Below are positions 1 through 8,931 of a DNA stretch of 64,000 bases, one piece after another (position 1 is the stretch's first letter; each line of letters opens with the position of its first letter). Source of the DNA: Pseudomonas sp. 8O. Lineage in GTDB: Bacteria; Pseudomonadota; Gammaproteobacteria; Pseudomonadales; Pseudomonadaceae. Under the pieces are notes generated by a model that was not told where the DNA came from, ran no database searches, and saw only the letters and a program-made list of their open reading frames with translations. The position numbers were made by a program, and so were the translations under genes. The stretch is taken from assembly GCF_902506495.1 (NCBI RefSeq), contig NZ_LR733265.1, positions 374,098 to 438,097 of the forward strand. Reading direction: 5' to 3'.

Positions 1-119
1 TGGCGTTACTGGTGGCCGGAAACCTGATCTGTTTGTTAGCCGTTGTCGACAGTCTGTTTGATTTTCGCGGTCGCCTGGCGCGCAAGAACGGCCCGGGCTC
101 TGCGAACGGTGAAGGTTAA
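1..119 (+). CDS. C-terminal end of a DUF2232-type membrane protein (partial)
   Basis: An open frame runs in from the left edge and stops with TAA at 117-119. It reads ALLVAGNLICLLAVVDSLFD, a hydrophobic segment, then a basic, Gly/Asn-rich tail. In Pseudomonas a DUF2232 (YybS-like) integral membrane protein commonly sits between rpsR and rplI, and this fragment fits that place and character. The identification rests on position and hydrophobicity, because only about 38 residues are visible. The gap to rplI is 21 bases, so co-transcription with the ribosomal gene is likely. Confidence 0.6.
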   Translation, partial: ALLVAGNLICLLAVVDSLFDFRGRLARKNGPGSANGEG

Positions 120-140
120 AAGTTAAGAGGTAAGACCCAA

Positions 141-587
141 ATGGAAGTCATCCTGCTGGAAAAAATCGCCAATCTGGGCAACCTGGGCGACAAAGTGAAC
201 GTTAAAGCCGGTTACGGCCGTAACTTCCTGCTGCCGCAAGGCAAAGCTACCGCTGCCACCGAAGCCAACGTTGCTGCTTTCGAAGCACGTCGCGCCGAGC
301 TGGAAAAAGCTGCTGCCGAGAAGAAAGCTTCCGCTGAATCTCGCGCTGCTCAGCTGGCTGAGCTGGAAGTCACCATCACCGCCACCGCTGGCGATGAAGG
401 CAAGCTGTTCGGTTCCATCGGCACCCACGACATCGCTGACGCTCTGACCGCCTCCGGCGTTGAAGTGGCCAAAGCTGAAGTTCGTCTGCCGAACGGTACC
501 ATTCGCCAGGTTGGCGAATACGACGTAGCTGTGCACCTGCACACCGACGTCGAAGCCACCGTCAAGGTGGTCGTGGTCGCTGCTTAA
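141..587 (+). CDS. rplI: 50S ribosomal protein L9
   Basis: This 148-residue protein is the usual length for L9. The N-terminal domain begins [19 protein letters not shown] and contains the rRNA-binding [13 protein letters not shown] stretch. A long alanine/glutamate helix (about residues 45-75) links it to the C-terminal domain with [16 protein letters not shown]9 binds domain V of 23S rRNA near the L1 stalk and helps reading-frame maintenance. A good AAGAGG ribosome-binding site lies about 10 bases before the ATG. It sits just upstream of dnaB, as in P. aeruginosa. Confidence 0.98.
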   Translation: MEVILLEKIANLGNLGDKVNVKAGYGRNFLLPQGKATAATEANVAAFEARRAELEKAAAEKKASAESRAAQLAELEVTITATAGDEGKLFGSIGTHDIADALTASGVEVAKAEVRLPNGTIRQVGEYDVAVHLHTDVEATVKVVVVAA

Positions 588-704
588 TCAAGTAGCCGCC
601 AAGCGGACTTGCGCTGTAGCGTAGGTCTGCTGACAATCGGGCACGGTATCGCTCTGCGATCCGTGCCCTTTGTTTTTCTATCGCAGCATTTTCTCCCCGA
701 GCCT

Positions 705-2099
705 ATGAACGACATCAGCATTCCCGAGCAATACGACCTGCAGACTGCCGCCCTGAAAGTGCCGCCGCACTCCATCGAGGCGGAACAGGCGGTGCTTGGC
801 GGCCTGATGCTCGACAACAATGCCTGGGAGCGCGTGCTCGATGGTGTGTCGGATGTCGATTTCTATCGCCATGACCACCGGCTGATCTTTCGCGCCATCT
901 TCAAATTGGCCGAGCGTAACGAACCCTTCGACGTGGTGACTCTGTCCGAGCAGTTGGACAAGGAGGGGCAGCTGTCGCAGGTCGGCGGCCTGGCCTATCT
1001 CGCCGAGCTGGCGAAGAACACGCCGTCGGTGGCCAACATCAAGGCCTATGCGCAGATCATTCGTGAGCGCGCCACGCTGCGCAAACTGATCAGCATCAGC
1101 AACGACATTGCCGACAGCGCCTACGCCCCAGAGGGCCGTACCGGCGAGGAAATTCTCGACGAAGCGGAGCGTCTGATCTTCCAGATTGCCGAGGACCGCC
1201 CCAAGACAGGCGGGCCGGTGGGCATCAACGACATCCTGGTCAAGGCCATCGACCGCATCGACACGCTGTTCAACAACGGCGACGCGATCACCGGTCTGTC
1301 CACCGGTTTCGATGACCTGGATAACCTGACCAGTGGCCTGCAGCCGGCCGACATGATCATCGTCGCTGGTCGTCCGTCGATGGGTAAGACCACCTTCGCC
1401 ATGAACCTGGTGGAAAACGCCCTGATGCGTAGCGACAAGGCGATTCTCGTCTACTCGCTGGAGATGCCGTCGGAATCCATCGTGATTCGTATGCTCGCAT
1501 CCTTGGGGCGTATCGATCAGACCAAGGTACGTGCCGGCCAACTCGACGACGATGACTGGCCGCGTCTGACCAGCGCAGTCAACCTGCTCAACGACCGTAA
1601 GCTGTTCATCGACGATACCGCCGGTATTTCTCCGAGCGAGATGCGCGCGCGTACTCGCCGCCTGGCGCGCGAGCACGGCGAAATCGGCCTGATCATGGTC
1701 GACTACCTGCAACTGATGCAGATTCCCGGCTCCAGCGGCGACAGCCGGGTCAACGAGATCTCCGAGATCTCGCGCTCGCTCAAGGGCTTGGCCAAGGAGT
1801 TCAACTGCCCGGTCATCGCCCTTTCACAGCTCAATCGTGGTCTGGAGCAGCGTCCCAACAAGCGCCCGATCAACTCCGACTTGCGTGAGTCCGGTGCAAT
1901 CGAGCAGGACGCCGACATCATCATGTTCGTGTACCGCGATGAGGTGTATCACCCCGAGACCGAGTACAAGGGTGTGGCCGAGATCATCATCGGCAAGCAG
2001 CGTAACGGCCCGCTGGGCACCGCGCGCCTGGCCTTCCTCGGCAAGTATTCGCGCTTCGAGAACCTGGCGCCGGGTAGCTACCAGTTCGAGGACGAATAA
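705..2099 (+). CDS. dnaB: Replicative DNA helicase DnaB
   Basis: This 464-residue hexameric helicase unwinds DNA at the replication fork and binds DnaG primase through its N-terminal domain. The N-terminal domain begins near PPHSIEAEQAVLGGLMLDN. The RecA-like domain carries Walker A AGRPSMGKTTFAMN, Walker B LIMVDYLQLMQ, and the C-terminal RESGAIEQDADIIMFVYRDE and KQRNGPLGT (arginine finger region). The ATG at 705 (MNDISIPEQYD) was chosen over an in-frame ATG at 609 because it gives the standard length. No intein or insertion is present. Next downstream is alr, separated by a palindrome and a terminator. Confidence 0.98.
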   Translation: MNDISIPEQYDLQTAALKVPPHSIEAEQAVLGGLMLDNNAWERVLDGVSDVDFYRHDHRLIFRAIFKLAERNEPFDVVTLSEQLDKEGQLSQVGGLAYLAELAKNTPSVANIKAYAQIIRERATLRKLISISNDIADSAYAPEGRTGEEILDEAERLIFQIAEDRPKTGGPVGINDILVKAIDRIDTLFNNGDAITGLSTGFDDLDNLTSGLQPADMIIVAGRPSMGKTTFAMNLVENALMRSDKAILVYSLEMPSESIVIRMLASLGRIDQTKVRAGQLDDDDWPRLTSAVNLLNDRKLFIDDTAGISPSEMRARTRRLAREHGEIGLIMVDYLQLMQIPGSSGDSRVNEISEISRSLKGLAKEFNCPVIALSQLNRGLEQRPNKRPINSDLRESGAIEQDADIIMFVYRDEVYHPETEYKGVAEIIIGKQRNGPLGTARLAFLGKYSRFENLAPGSYQFEDE

Positions 2100-2114
2100 C
2101 CGCGCGCGAGCAGT

Positions 2115-2138
2115 GTAGGAGCGAGCCCGGCTCGCGAA
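2115..2138. repeat. Pseudomonas REP-type palindrome
   Basis: The run GTAGGAGCGAGCCCGGCTCGC contains a GCGAGC/GCTCGC stem around CCG. It belongs to the family of short intergenic palindromes that begin GTAGGAGCGAGC, which are widespread in Pseudomonas. It lies just after dnaB. Confidence 0.75.
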
Positions 2139-2150
2139 TCACGCAGCTCT

Positions 2151-2210
2151 GTAGCCCGGATGCAATCCGGGGCTCTCGGCGCAGAAGCCCCCGGATTGCA
2201 TCCGGGCTAC
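2151..2210. repeat. Long inverted repeat (TAGCCCGGAT...ATCCGGGCTA)
   Basis: Two near-identical arms of about 22 bases face each other. The left arm (2151-2172) starts GTAGCCCGGATGCAATCCGG and the right arm (2188-2210) is its complement; the loop is about 15 bases. A related copy with a weaker right arm overlaps the stop codon of the alcohol dehydrogenase gene at 59442-59500, so this is a dispersed element and not a gene-specific terminator. Confidence 0.85.
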
Positions 2211-2224
2211 GCTCTGGATCAATG

Positions 2225-2263
2225 AAAACGGGCGCCCAGCGGTTAAGATGGGCGCCCGTTTTT
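2225..2263 (+). terminator. Rho-independent terminator between dnaB and alr
   Basis: AACGGGCGCCCA and TGGGCGCCCGTT form a perfect 12-bp stem with a 10-base loop, followed by a T run. It should end the dnaB transcript. The alr start codon lies only 17 bases after the T run, leaving no room for a separate promoter and leader after it. Confidence 0.9.
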
Positions 2264-2280
2264 CGTTCAGGCCTTCTGTC

Positions 2281-3357
2281 ATGCGTCCGCTTGCCGCCAT
2301 CGTCGACCTCTCCGCCATCGCTCATAACTACACCGTCGCCAAGCGCTGCGCGCCCGGGCGCCAGGCCTTCGCCGTGGTCAAGGCCAATGCCTACGGGCAT
2401 GGCGTGCGTGAGGTGGTGACGGCGTTGCGCGAGGTTGCCGACGGCTTTGCCGTGGCCTGTCTGGAGGAGGCGGCCGAGGTGCGCGCCATGCATGACAGGG
2501 CGCGAATCCTGCTGCTCGAGGGCTGCTTCGAGGCCAGTGAATACGCCATCGCCGCGCAGCTTGGACTGGATCTGGTGGTACAGAGCGCGGCGCAGGCCGA
2601 GGCGCTGGTTGCCGCTGAGTTGGCGCGCCCGCTAAACGTTTGGCTCAAACTCGACTCCGGCATGCATCGCCTCGGTTTCGACGCCGCCAGTCTGCGCCAT
2701 TGGCATGCGCGGCTGGAAGACGCCGCCCAGGTCGCCGAACTCAACCTGCTCAGCCACTTCGCCTGCGCCGACGAGCGCGGCCATGCGCTGACCGAACAGC
2801 AGGTCGAGCGTTTTCTCGATCTGCTGGATCTGGATTTCAATCATCGCTCACTGGCCAACTCGGCGGCCGTACTGACCATTCCTGCGGCGCATATGGACTG
2901 GCTGCGCCCCGGCATCATGCTCTACGGTGCTACGCCGTTCGCCGAGCTGAGTGCACGCGAGCTGGGGTTGAAACCGGCCATGACTCTGGCCGCGCGGGTG
3001 ATTGCCGTGCGTGAGGTGGCCGTCGGTGAAAGCGTTGGTTATGGCGCGACCTGGGTCGCCGAGCGACCTTCGCGTATTGCCACGGTCAGCTGCGGTTATG
3101 CCGATGGTTATCCGCGCCATGCGCCCAGCGGCACGCCGGTGCTGGTCGAGGGACAGCGTGTCGGGCTGGCGGGCAGGGTGTCGATGGACATGCTGGCGGT
3201 GGATATCACGGATCTGCCTGAGGTCGACATCGATTCGCCGGTGGAACTATGGGGCAGCAATCTTCCGGTGGATGAAGTAGCGTCAGCCAGCGGCACCATT
3301 GGCTACGAATTGCTGAGCAAAGTCACCGCTCGAGTGCCGCGGCGCTATATCGGCTAG
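2281..3357 (+). CDS. alr: Alanine racemase
   Basis: This 358-residue, fold-III PLP enzyme interconverts L- and D-alanine for peptidoglycan synthesis. The PLP lysine is in AVVKANAYGHG (about residue 35). The catalytic tyrosine of the C-terminal domain is in SVGYGATWVAERPSRIATVSCGYADGYPR, and the GRVSMDMLAVDI strand follows. The ATG at 2281 (MRPLAAIVDLSAIAHNY) gives the family length; the in-frame ATG at 2248 falls inside the terminator stem. No clear Shine-Dalgarno sequence is seen. Its position next to dnaB matches the P. aeruginosa biosynthetic alr, not the catabolic dadX next to dadA. Confidence 0.96.
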   Translation: MRPLAAIVDLSAIAHNYTVAKRCAPGRQAFAVVKANAYGHGVREVVTALREVADGFAVACLEEAAEVRAMHDRARILLLEGCFEASEYAIAAQLGLDLVVQSAAQAEALVAAELARPLNVWLKLDSGMHRLGFDAASLRHWHARLEDAAQVAELNLLSHFACADERGHALTEQQVERFLDLLDLDFNHRSLANSAAVLTIPAAHMDWLRPGIMLYGATPFAELSARELGLKPAMTLAARVIAVREVAVGESVGYGATWVAERPSRIATVSCGYADGYPRHAPSGTPVLVEGQRVGLAGRVSMDMLAVDITDLPEVDIDSPVELWGSNLPVDEVASASGTIGYELLSKVTARVPRRYIG

Positions 3358-3368
3358 CAGGATCTCGG

Positions 3369-3421
3369 GTAGGGCGGGTGCAACCCGCTATCGGCAGCCT
3401 GGCGGGTTGCGCCCGCCCTAC
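3369..3421. repeat. Inverted repeat between convergent alr and the diguanylate cyclase
   Basis: GTAGGGCGGGTGCAACCCGC (3369-3388) pairs with its complement GCGGGTTGCGCCCGCCCTAC (3402-3421), giving 20-base arms around a 13-base loop. It lies between two converging genes and could act as a bidirectional terminator or RNA stabiliser. The GTAGGG start resembles the elements at 7995 and 38299. Confidence 0.85.
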
Positions 3422-3425
3422 GGGA

Positions 3426-5333
3426 CTAGGCCAGCCCGCTGGGAACTTTCAGTACATCCAGCTCCAGGCAGGCTTGTTCGCTTAGCTCGCCATCGTCGCC
3501 ATGCACGCGCGAACCGGAGCGACCCAGTTCCTTTACCCGGTAAAGCGCCATGTCTGCTGCCTTGTACAGCCCGGTGAAGTTTTTCGCATGGCGCGGATAG
3601 AGTGCTACGCCGATGCTGATGGTCACGCGCAGGCGTTCGGCACCGTAGTGCACCGGCGTGGATAGTTCTGCCAGCAGGCGTTCGGCGATCTCCCGGGCCT
3701 GGCTTTCGGCATCGCTGCCGCAGATCAGGGCGGCGAACTCATCGCCGCCCAGGCGGGCAACCGCATCGCCTGCGCGAACGTGCTCGCGCAGGCGCTTGGC
3801 GATCACCTGCAGCATCAGATCACCGGCTGCGTGGCCAAAACGGTCATTGATCGGCTTGAAGTGATCCAGGTCGATCAGCAGCAACGCCACGCTCTCCTTG
3901 TGCCGCTCGGCGTGAGCCAGGGCCGACTCGCAGCGCTCGACCAGATAGCGTCGGTTGGGCAGCTCGGTCAGCGAGTCATGGAAGGCGGCGTGCTGCAGTT
4001 CGCGTTCGCGGTCGCGGAGCTGTTCGTTGGTCGCGGCCAGTTCGGCGGTACGTGCGGTCACTGCAGCTTGCAGTTCGTCAGCGCTGGCCTGCAGTTGCGC
4101 CAGGCGTGCGGTTTTCTCACGATCGGCCTGTTGCAGGGCAACGGCGCGCTCTTGCTTGAGTATCTGGATGCGATAAGCCAGGGCGAAGGAGAACAGGATG
4201 GATTCGGCTGCCACGGCCAGCGGGAATACGTAGGCGTTCCATTCGGCCGGTTGCAGCACGCCGGTAGTGCGCAGCAGCAGGATGGCGACGCTGCCCAGGA
4301 CCAGACCATAACCATAGAGATACAGCTGGGCCGGGAAGAACCCCTGGCGCCAGCGGATCACGGCGCTGCCCAGGGCGGCGGGGATGCTGGTCAGCGACAG
4401 CAGGGCGATGGCCCAGGCCGCGAGGTATCGTTGATCGAACAGGGTCAGGGCGATAGCGATGAGATAGACCACGCAGGCCATGTTCAGCAGGTGATGCGCC
4501 CAGCGAACGTAAACGCGCGTCTGCAGCAGCGTCTGGGTGAAGCGGCTGGCGAACAGTCCCCACAACGACGGCAAGGTGATGCGGTCGAGCCACGCCGGCA
4601 CCGGGTGGTTGGGCCACAGGTACTGCGCGGCATGACCAGTCATGCTCATGATGAACAGCAGGGCGAAGGCTGTGGTCAGCACGTACCAGAAATAGGCCTT
4701 GTCGCGCAGCGAGATGAGGATGAACAGGTTGTACAGCAGCAGTGCGAAGACCACGCCATAGATGGCACCGAGCGCAAGGTTCTCGCGGGCTGCCAGTTGT
4801 TCTAGGTCATCAAGTTGCCAGATGCGCAGCGGGAAGGAGTTGCCCGCCGGGTCGAAGGCGCGCAGGTAGAAGGTCGTTGGCTGTTCACCCAGGGTTGGCA
4901 GGTCGAACACCATGCGTCGGTAGGGGTGGTCGCGGTTCTCGCTGAAGGCGACGCGCTCACCGGATTGACGCACCAGCCAGCCGCCCTGGCCGTCGGGCTG
5001 GTAGAGCTGCAGGTCGAGTTGGGTCACCGAGCCCACTTCCAGCACCCAGCGGGCAGGGGCACGTATATCGCGTTGCAGGGTGAGCTTGATCCACCAGGGA
5101 TTGAGGCTCTGACCGACACTGGCACGGCCATTGGCGGGTTGAAAGCGCGACTGCAGCTCAGGGGCGGCAACGTCATCGATGGTCAGGGTACCCTGAGCGT
5201 CTTCCAGCAGCTCGATATGCGCATTGAGCGGCATGCCGCTGCTGGCGTCGGTGAGCACCACGGACGCCGTTGCCAGGCCCGTGGTCGACAGTCCGAGCAG
5301 AAGAGCGAGCAGAAAGGCGAAACGCTGCAGCAT
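3426..5333 (-). CDS. 7TMR-DISM membrane diguanylate cyclase (NicD-like)
   Basis: This 635-residue sensor makes cyclic di-GMP from two GTP. In order it has a signal peptide (residues 1-23), a periplasmic 7TMR-DISMED2 ligand domain (about 40-165), seven membrane helices (about 185-395), a coiled coil (about 400-455, rich in A/Q/E) and a GGDEF domain. The active-site motif RLGGDEFAAL is intact at about residue 529. RAGD lies five residues before it and forms a standard product-inhibition I-site. No EAL domain is present. P. aeruginosa has a homologue in the same place, PA4929, described as NicD, a nutrient-responsive cyclase involved in biofilm dispersion; orthology here rests on synteny and architecture. 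It converges on alr. Confidence 0.92.
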   Translation of the reverse strand: MLQRFAFLLALLLGLSTTGLATASVVLTDASSGMPLNAHIELLEDAQGTLTIDDVAAPELQSRFQPANGRASVGQSLNPWWIKLTLQRDIRAPARWVLEVGSVTQLDLQLYQPDGQGGWLVRQSGERVAFSENRDHPYRRMVFDLPTLGEQPTTFYLRAFDPAGNSFPLRIWQLDDLEQLAARENLALGAIYGVVFALLLYNLFILISLRDKAYFWYVLTTAFALLFIMSMTGHAAQYLWPNHPVPAWLDRITLPSLWGLFASRFTQTLLQTRVYVRWAHHLLNMACVVYLIAIALTLFDQRYLAAWAIALLSLTSIPAALGSAVIRWRQGFFPAQLYLYGYGLVLGSVAILLLRTTGVLQPAEWNAYVFPLAVAAESILFSFALAYRIQILKQERAVALQQADREKTARLAQLQASADELQAAVTARTAELAATNEQLRDRERELQHAAFHDSLTELPNRRYLVERCESALAHAERHKESVALLLIDLDHFKPINDRFGHAAGDLMLQVIAKRLREHVRAGDAVARLGGDEFAALICGSDAESQAREIAERLLAELSTPVHYGAERLRVTISIGVALYPRHAKNFTGLYKAADMALYRVKELGRSGSRVHGDDGELSEQACLELDVLKVPSGLA

Positions 5334-5621
5334 AGGTGTCCTGGAGACGGCTGACCGAGTAATTGAGTATATGCACAGGATTGTTATCGGACGAAAACAA
5401 ATATGGCGTAAGGCTACTGCAGGAAGATGTCTGATTTTCTGTCCTTTCTTTGCCGAAGCCGGTTCTGTACAAGCGCCGCTAATCCGGCGGGTTAGCCAGC
5501 CCCGTGCTTGAGTGTTTGTCGCAGTGCGTGGGGACGCTATTAAACCCAGCGCTTTAGTCTGGTTTGGTCAATATTTGTGCTATTATCCGCGCCCTTCGTG
5601 ATAGCCAATTGATCAAAAAAT
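5334..5621. promoter_or_regulatory. Divergent intergenic region, cyclase gene / ygiQ
   Basis: This 288-base gap holds the promoters of two divergent genes. It is more AT-rich than its surroundings, especially 5370-5415 and 5560-5621. A TATTAT hexamer at 5581-5586 is a candidate -10 element for ygiQ, but no convincing -35 was found 16-18 bases before it. The ygiQ start at 5622 has no clear Shine-Dalgarno sequence. No other gene was seen. Confidence 0.4.
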
Positions 5622-7922
5622 ATGCAAGCCGCCAAGCCGCTGTTCGACTATCCCAAGTACTGGGCCGAGTGTTTCGGGCCTGCGCCCTTCCTGCCGATGA
5701 GCCGGGAAGAGATGGATCAGCTCGGCTGGGACAGCTGCGACATCATCATCGTCACCGGTGACGCCTACGTCGATCATCCTTCGTTTGGCATGGCCATCAT
5801 CGGTCGCCTGCTCGAAGCCCAGGGCTTTCGCGTGGGCATCATTGCCCAGCCGGATTGGCGCAGCAAAGACGACTTCATGAAGCTCGGCGAGCCGAACCTG
5901 TTTTTCGGCGTCGCCGCCGGCAACATGGACTCGATGATCAACCGCTACACCGCTGACAAGAAAGTTCGCTCCGACGACGCCTATACGCCTGGCGGCCTGG
6001 CTGGAAAACGCCCGGATCGCGCCAGCCTGGTCTACAGCCAGCGCTGCAAGGAGGCCTACAGTCACGTGCCGGTGGTGCTGGGCGGCATCGAGGCATCCTT
6101 GCGCCGTATTGCCCATTACGACTACTGGCAGGACAAGGTCCGTCGTTCGATCCTGATGGACGCCACCGCCGACATCCTGCTCTACGGCAACGCCGAGCGC
6201 GCGGTGGTCGAGATCGCCCAGCGTCTGTCGCGTGGCGAGCAGGTCGAAACCATCAGCGATGTACGCGGTACGGCTTTCATCCGTCGCGATACGCCCGAAG
6301 GCTGGTATGAGGTCGACTCCACCCGTATCGACCGTCCGGGCCGCGTCGACAAGATCATCAACCCCTACGTCAATACGCAGGACACCGAAGCCTGTGCCAT
6401 CGAGCAGGCCAAAGGTGAGGTTGAAGACCCCAACGAAGCCAAGGTGGTGCAGATTCTCGACAGCCCGCGCATGACCCGCGACAAGACGGTGATCCGTCTG
6501 CCGTCGTTCGAGAAAGTGCGTAACGACCCGGTGCTCTATGCCCACGCCAACCGTGTGCTGCACCTGGAAACCAACCCGGGCAACGCTCGCGCGCTGGTGC
6601 AGAGGCATGGCGAGGTGGACGTGTGGTTCAACCCGCCACCCATCCCCATGACCACCGAGGAAATGGACTACGTGTTCGGCATGCCCTATGCGCGCGTGCC
6701 GCACCCGGCGTACGGCAAGGAGAAGATTCCGGCCTACGAAATGATCCGGTTCTCGGTGAACATCATGCGCGGCTGCTTCGGCGGCTGTACCTTCTGCTCG
6801 ATCACCGAGCACGAGGGACGCATCATTCAGAACCGCTCGCACGAGTCGATCATCCGCGAGATCGAGGAGATGCGCGACAAGGTGCCGGGCTTCACAGGCG
6901 TGGTCTCCGACCTCGGCGGGCCAACTGCCAACATGTACCGCATCGCCTGCAAGGACCCGGAGATCGAGAAGCACTGCCGCAAGCCGTCGTGCGTGTTCCC
7001 GGGCATCTGCGAGAACCTCAATACCGACCACTCGTCCTTGATCGAGCTGTACCGCAAGGCTCGCGCGCTGCCGGGCGTGAAGAAGATCCTGATCGCCTCC
7101 GGTCTGCGCTATGACCTGGCCGTGGAGTCGCCGGAGTACGTCAAGGAACTGGTCACCCATCACGTCGGCGGCTACCTGAAGATCGCCCCGGAGCACACCG
7201 AGCGTGGCCCGCTGGACAAGATGATGAAACCGGGGATCGGCAGCTACGACCGCTTCAAGCAGATGTTCGAGAAGTACTCGAAGGAGGCGGGCAAGGAGCA
7301 GTACCTGATCCCGTACTTCATCGCTGCGCACCCGGGCACCACCGACGAGGACATGATGAACCTCGCCCTGTGGCTCAAGCGCAACGGCTTCCGTGCTGAC
7401 CAGGTACAGGCCTTCTACCCGTCGCCGATGGCTACGGCCACCGCCATGTATCACTCGGGCAAGAACCCGCTGCGCAAGGTCACCTACAAGAGCGACGGCG
7501 TCGAGATCGTCAAGAGCGATCAGCAGCGTCGCCTGCACAAGGCGTTCCTGCGTTATCACGATCCGAAAGGATGGCCGTTGCTGCGTGAGGCACTGACGCG
7601 CATGGGTCGCAGTGATCTGATCGGCCCGGCCAAGCATCAATTGATTCCGGCTAACCAGCCAGCTGCTGACGATGGCTACCAGAGTGCGCGGCGCAAGAAC
7701 TCCACGCCGGTCGGCAGCAAGAAGGCGGGTAATGCAGGCAAGATTCTCACTCAGCATACGGGGCTGCCGCCGCGTGGCAGTGATGGCAGCAAGCCCTGGG
7801 ACAAGCGTGAGCAGGCCAAGGCGGCGGCTGAGGCGCGCAACCAGCAAGCCGCGCGTGAACGTGCTGGCGCTGGTAAAGGTAAGGGCAAGAAGCCTGGGAA
7901 GAAGCCCGCAGTGCCGCGCTGA
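5622..7922 (+). CDS. ygiQ: YgiQ family radical SAM protein (UPF0313)
   Basis: This 766-residue protein belongs to the UPF0313/YgiQ family, a radical S-adenosylmethionine group whose substrate is not established. The [4Fe-4S] cluster motif is C385-FGG-C389-TF-C392 in [15 protein letters not shown]. The N-terminal third carries a B12-binding-like fold with the typical [17 protein letters not shown] and [18 protein letters not shown]. The C-terminus (from about residue 690) is a low-complexity Lys/Ala/Gly-rich tail that is probably disordered. It occupies the same place as PA4928 in P. aeruginosa. Start 5622 ([18 protein letters not shown]) is conserved-looking. A strong terminator follows. Confidence 0.93.
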   Translation: MQAAKPLFDYPKYWAECFGPAPFLPMSREEMDQLGWDSCDIIIVTGDAYVDHPSFGMAIIGRLLEAQGFRVGIIAQPDWRSKDDFMKLGEPNLFFGVAAGNMDSMINRYTADKKVRSDDAYTPGGLAGKRPDRASLVYSQRCKEAYSHVPVVLGGIEASLRRIAHYDYWQDKVRRSILMDATADILLYGNAERAVVEIAQRLSRGEQVETISDVRGTAFIRRDTPEGWYEVDSTRIDRPGRVDKIINPYVNTQDTEACAIEQAKGEVEDPNEAKVVQILDSPRMTRDKTVIRLPSFEKVRNDPVLYAHANRVLHLETNPGNARALVQRHGEVDVWFNPPPIPMTTEEMDYVFGMPYARVPHPAYGKEKIPAYEMIRFSVNIMRGCFGGCTFCSITEHEGRIIQNRSHESIIREIEEMRDKVPGFTGVVSDLGGPTANMYRIACKDPEIEKHCRKPSCVFPGICENLNTDHSSLIELYRKARALPGVKKILIASGLRYDLAVESPEYVKELVTHHVGGYLKIAPEHTERGPLDKMMKPGIGSYDRFKQMFEKYSKEAGKEQYLIPYFIAAHPGTTDEDMMNLALWLKRNGFRADQVQAFYPSPMATATAMYHSGKNPLRKVTYKSDGVEIVKSDQQRRLHKAFLRYHDPKGWPLLREALTRMGRSDLIGPAKHQLIPANQPAADDGYQSARRKNSTPVGSKKAGNAGKILTQHTGLPPRGSDGSKPWDKREQAKAAAEARNQQAARERAGAGKGKGKKPGKKPAVPR

Positions 7923-7939
7923 ATCTCAGCAGCACTCAC

Positions 7940-7972
7940 GAAAACGCCAGCACTGTGCTGGCGTTTTCGTTT
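7940..7972 (+). terminator. Rho-independent terminator after ygiQ
   Basis: GAAAACGCCAGCA and TGCTGGCGTTTTC form a perfect 13-bp stem (7940-7952 and 7957-7969) with a short loop and a T-rich tail. Because the stem starts with an A run it may work in both directions. Confidence 0.88.
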
Positions 7973-7994
7973 CAGAAGCCCTGGCCAGCGCCTC

Positions 7995-8016
7995 GTAGGG
8001 TGGGCTTCAGCCCACC
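7995..8016. repeat. Short GTAGGGTGGGC palindrome
   Basis: GGTGGGCT-TC-AGCCCACC is a palindrome preceded by GTAG. It lies between the convergent ygiQ and methyltransferase genes and resembles other dispersed palindromes of this window (3369, 38299). Confidence 0.7.
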
Positions 8017-8042
8017 ATCGTCGTCGTGACCTGCGGCTTGTC

Positions 8043-8771
8043 TCAGTCCGTGCTGAAGCGGCACGTCAGGTAGCGATTGCTCGGGCCATAGCGCAGGATC
8101 GACCACAAGCGCCTGAACAGATAAAACGGGTGGCTGCGGTAATACGCCAGTACGGCATTGCCGACGCCTTCCGAGCGATGCTGGCGTGCCTCCTTTTTCT
8201 CCGACTTCTTGAATAGCCCGGAAAACTCCCAGCGCTGGATCTGCTCGAAACGCTCATGCGGGCGAAGCCCATGGCGGCTGAACAGGCGCGCGAAGCTGGC
8301 CGGGCTGAAGTCATGTAGGTGATGCGGGTTGCCGTCGAGTGTCGGTGTGGTCGGCACCGAGGCAATGATACGGCCACCCTGGGCCAGCAGTCGTACGAGG
8401 TTTTCTGCCAGGCGCAGCGGGTCCGGCAGGTGCTCGATGGTTTCCAGGCTGACGATGCTGTCGAAGCCTGCGCTGTCGGCGAAGGTTTCGGCATTGGCGC
8501 ACTGATAGCTCAGGTTGGGTCGTTGATAATTTGCCTGCGCATAGGCAATGGCTTCGGGATCGATGTCGATACCGGTGATCTGCTTGTCCGGATGCCGCTC
8601 GGCCAGCAATGCACTGCCATAACCGCAGCCACACGCCATGTCGAGCACACGCGAGCCTGCCAGCGAGTCGCTGGCGAATGCGTAGCGCTGCATGTGCAAG
8701 TTGAGAGTGGCCAAGTCGGCGGCCAGGCGCTCATCCATCTTCAAGGGATAGATGCGTTCAAGGGTGTGCAT
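8043..8771 (-). CDS. Class I SAM-dependent methyltransferase
   Basis: This protein of about 242 residues has a Rossmann-type methyltransferase fold. Motif I is RVLDMACGCGYGSALL, the acidic SAM-ribose motif is ITGIDIDPEAIAYA, and motif IV lies in FDSIVSLETIEHLPDP, the pattern of the Methyltransf_11/UbiG-like group. The substrate is unknown. I prefer the ATG at 8771 (MHTLERIYP) because AAGGACAGG lies just upstream; an in-frame ATG at 8852 would add 27 residues but has no visible ribosome-binding site. It is transcribed divergently from the beta-helix gene at 8932, with a shared gap of about 160 bases. Confidence 0.85.
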   Translation of the reverse strand: MHTLERIYPLKMDERLAADLATLNLHMQRYAFASDSLAGSRVLDMACGCGYGSALLAERHPDKQITGIDIDPEAIAYAQANYQRPNLSYQCANAETFADSAGFDSIVSLETIEHLPDPLRLAENLVRLLAQGGRIIASVPTTPTLDGNPHHLHDFSPASFARLFSRHGLRPHERFEQIQRWEFSGLFKKSEKKEARQHRSEGVGNAVLAYYRSHPFYLFRRLWSILRYGPSNRYLTCRFSTD

Positions 8772-8869
8772 GGCGGCCTGTCCTTGGGCTGCGAAAGTGC
8801 TCGTAGTCTGTTGCTTCCCGGTGGGGGCTGCAAGCGTCTCCCCTGGGTTCATGGTATTGCTTGTGAGGG

Positions 8870-8898
8870 TTGGCTTGTCTATTTGTTGGTACTATAGT
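8870..8898 (+). promoter_or_regulatory. Sigma-70-type promoter candidate for the beta-helix/cytochrome operon
   Basis: TTGGCT (8870-8875) and TATAGT (8893-8898) are separated by exactly 17 bases, close to the TTGACA/TATAAT consensus. A GGAG ribosome-binding site follows before the ATG at 8932. If the methyltransferase starts at 8771 this promoter lies in a true intergenic region. Confidence 0.6.
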
Positions 8899-8931
8899 TC
8901 CAAAATATAAAAACAACAGTGGAGTCCCATC

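Noticed and set aside
5613..7847. Long minus-strand open frame of about 744 codons opposite ygiQ.
   Set aside because: It is the antisense shadow of a radical SAM gene with intact motifs; its translation is Val/Leu/Arg/His-rich and shows no domain.
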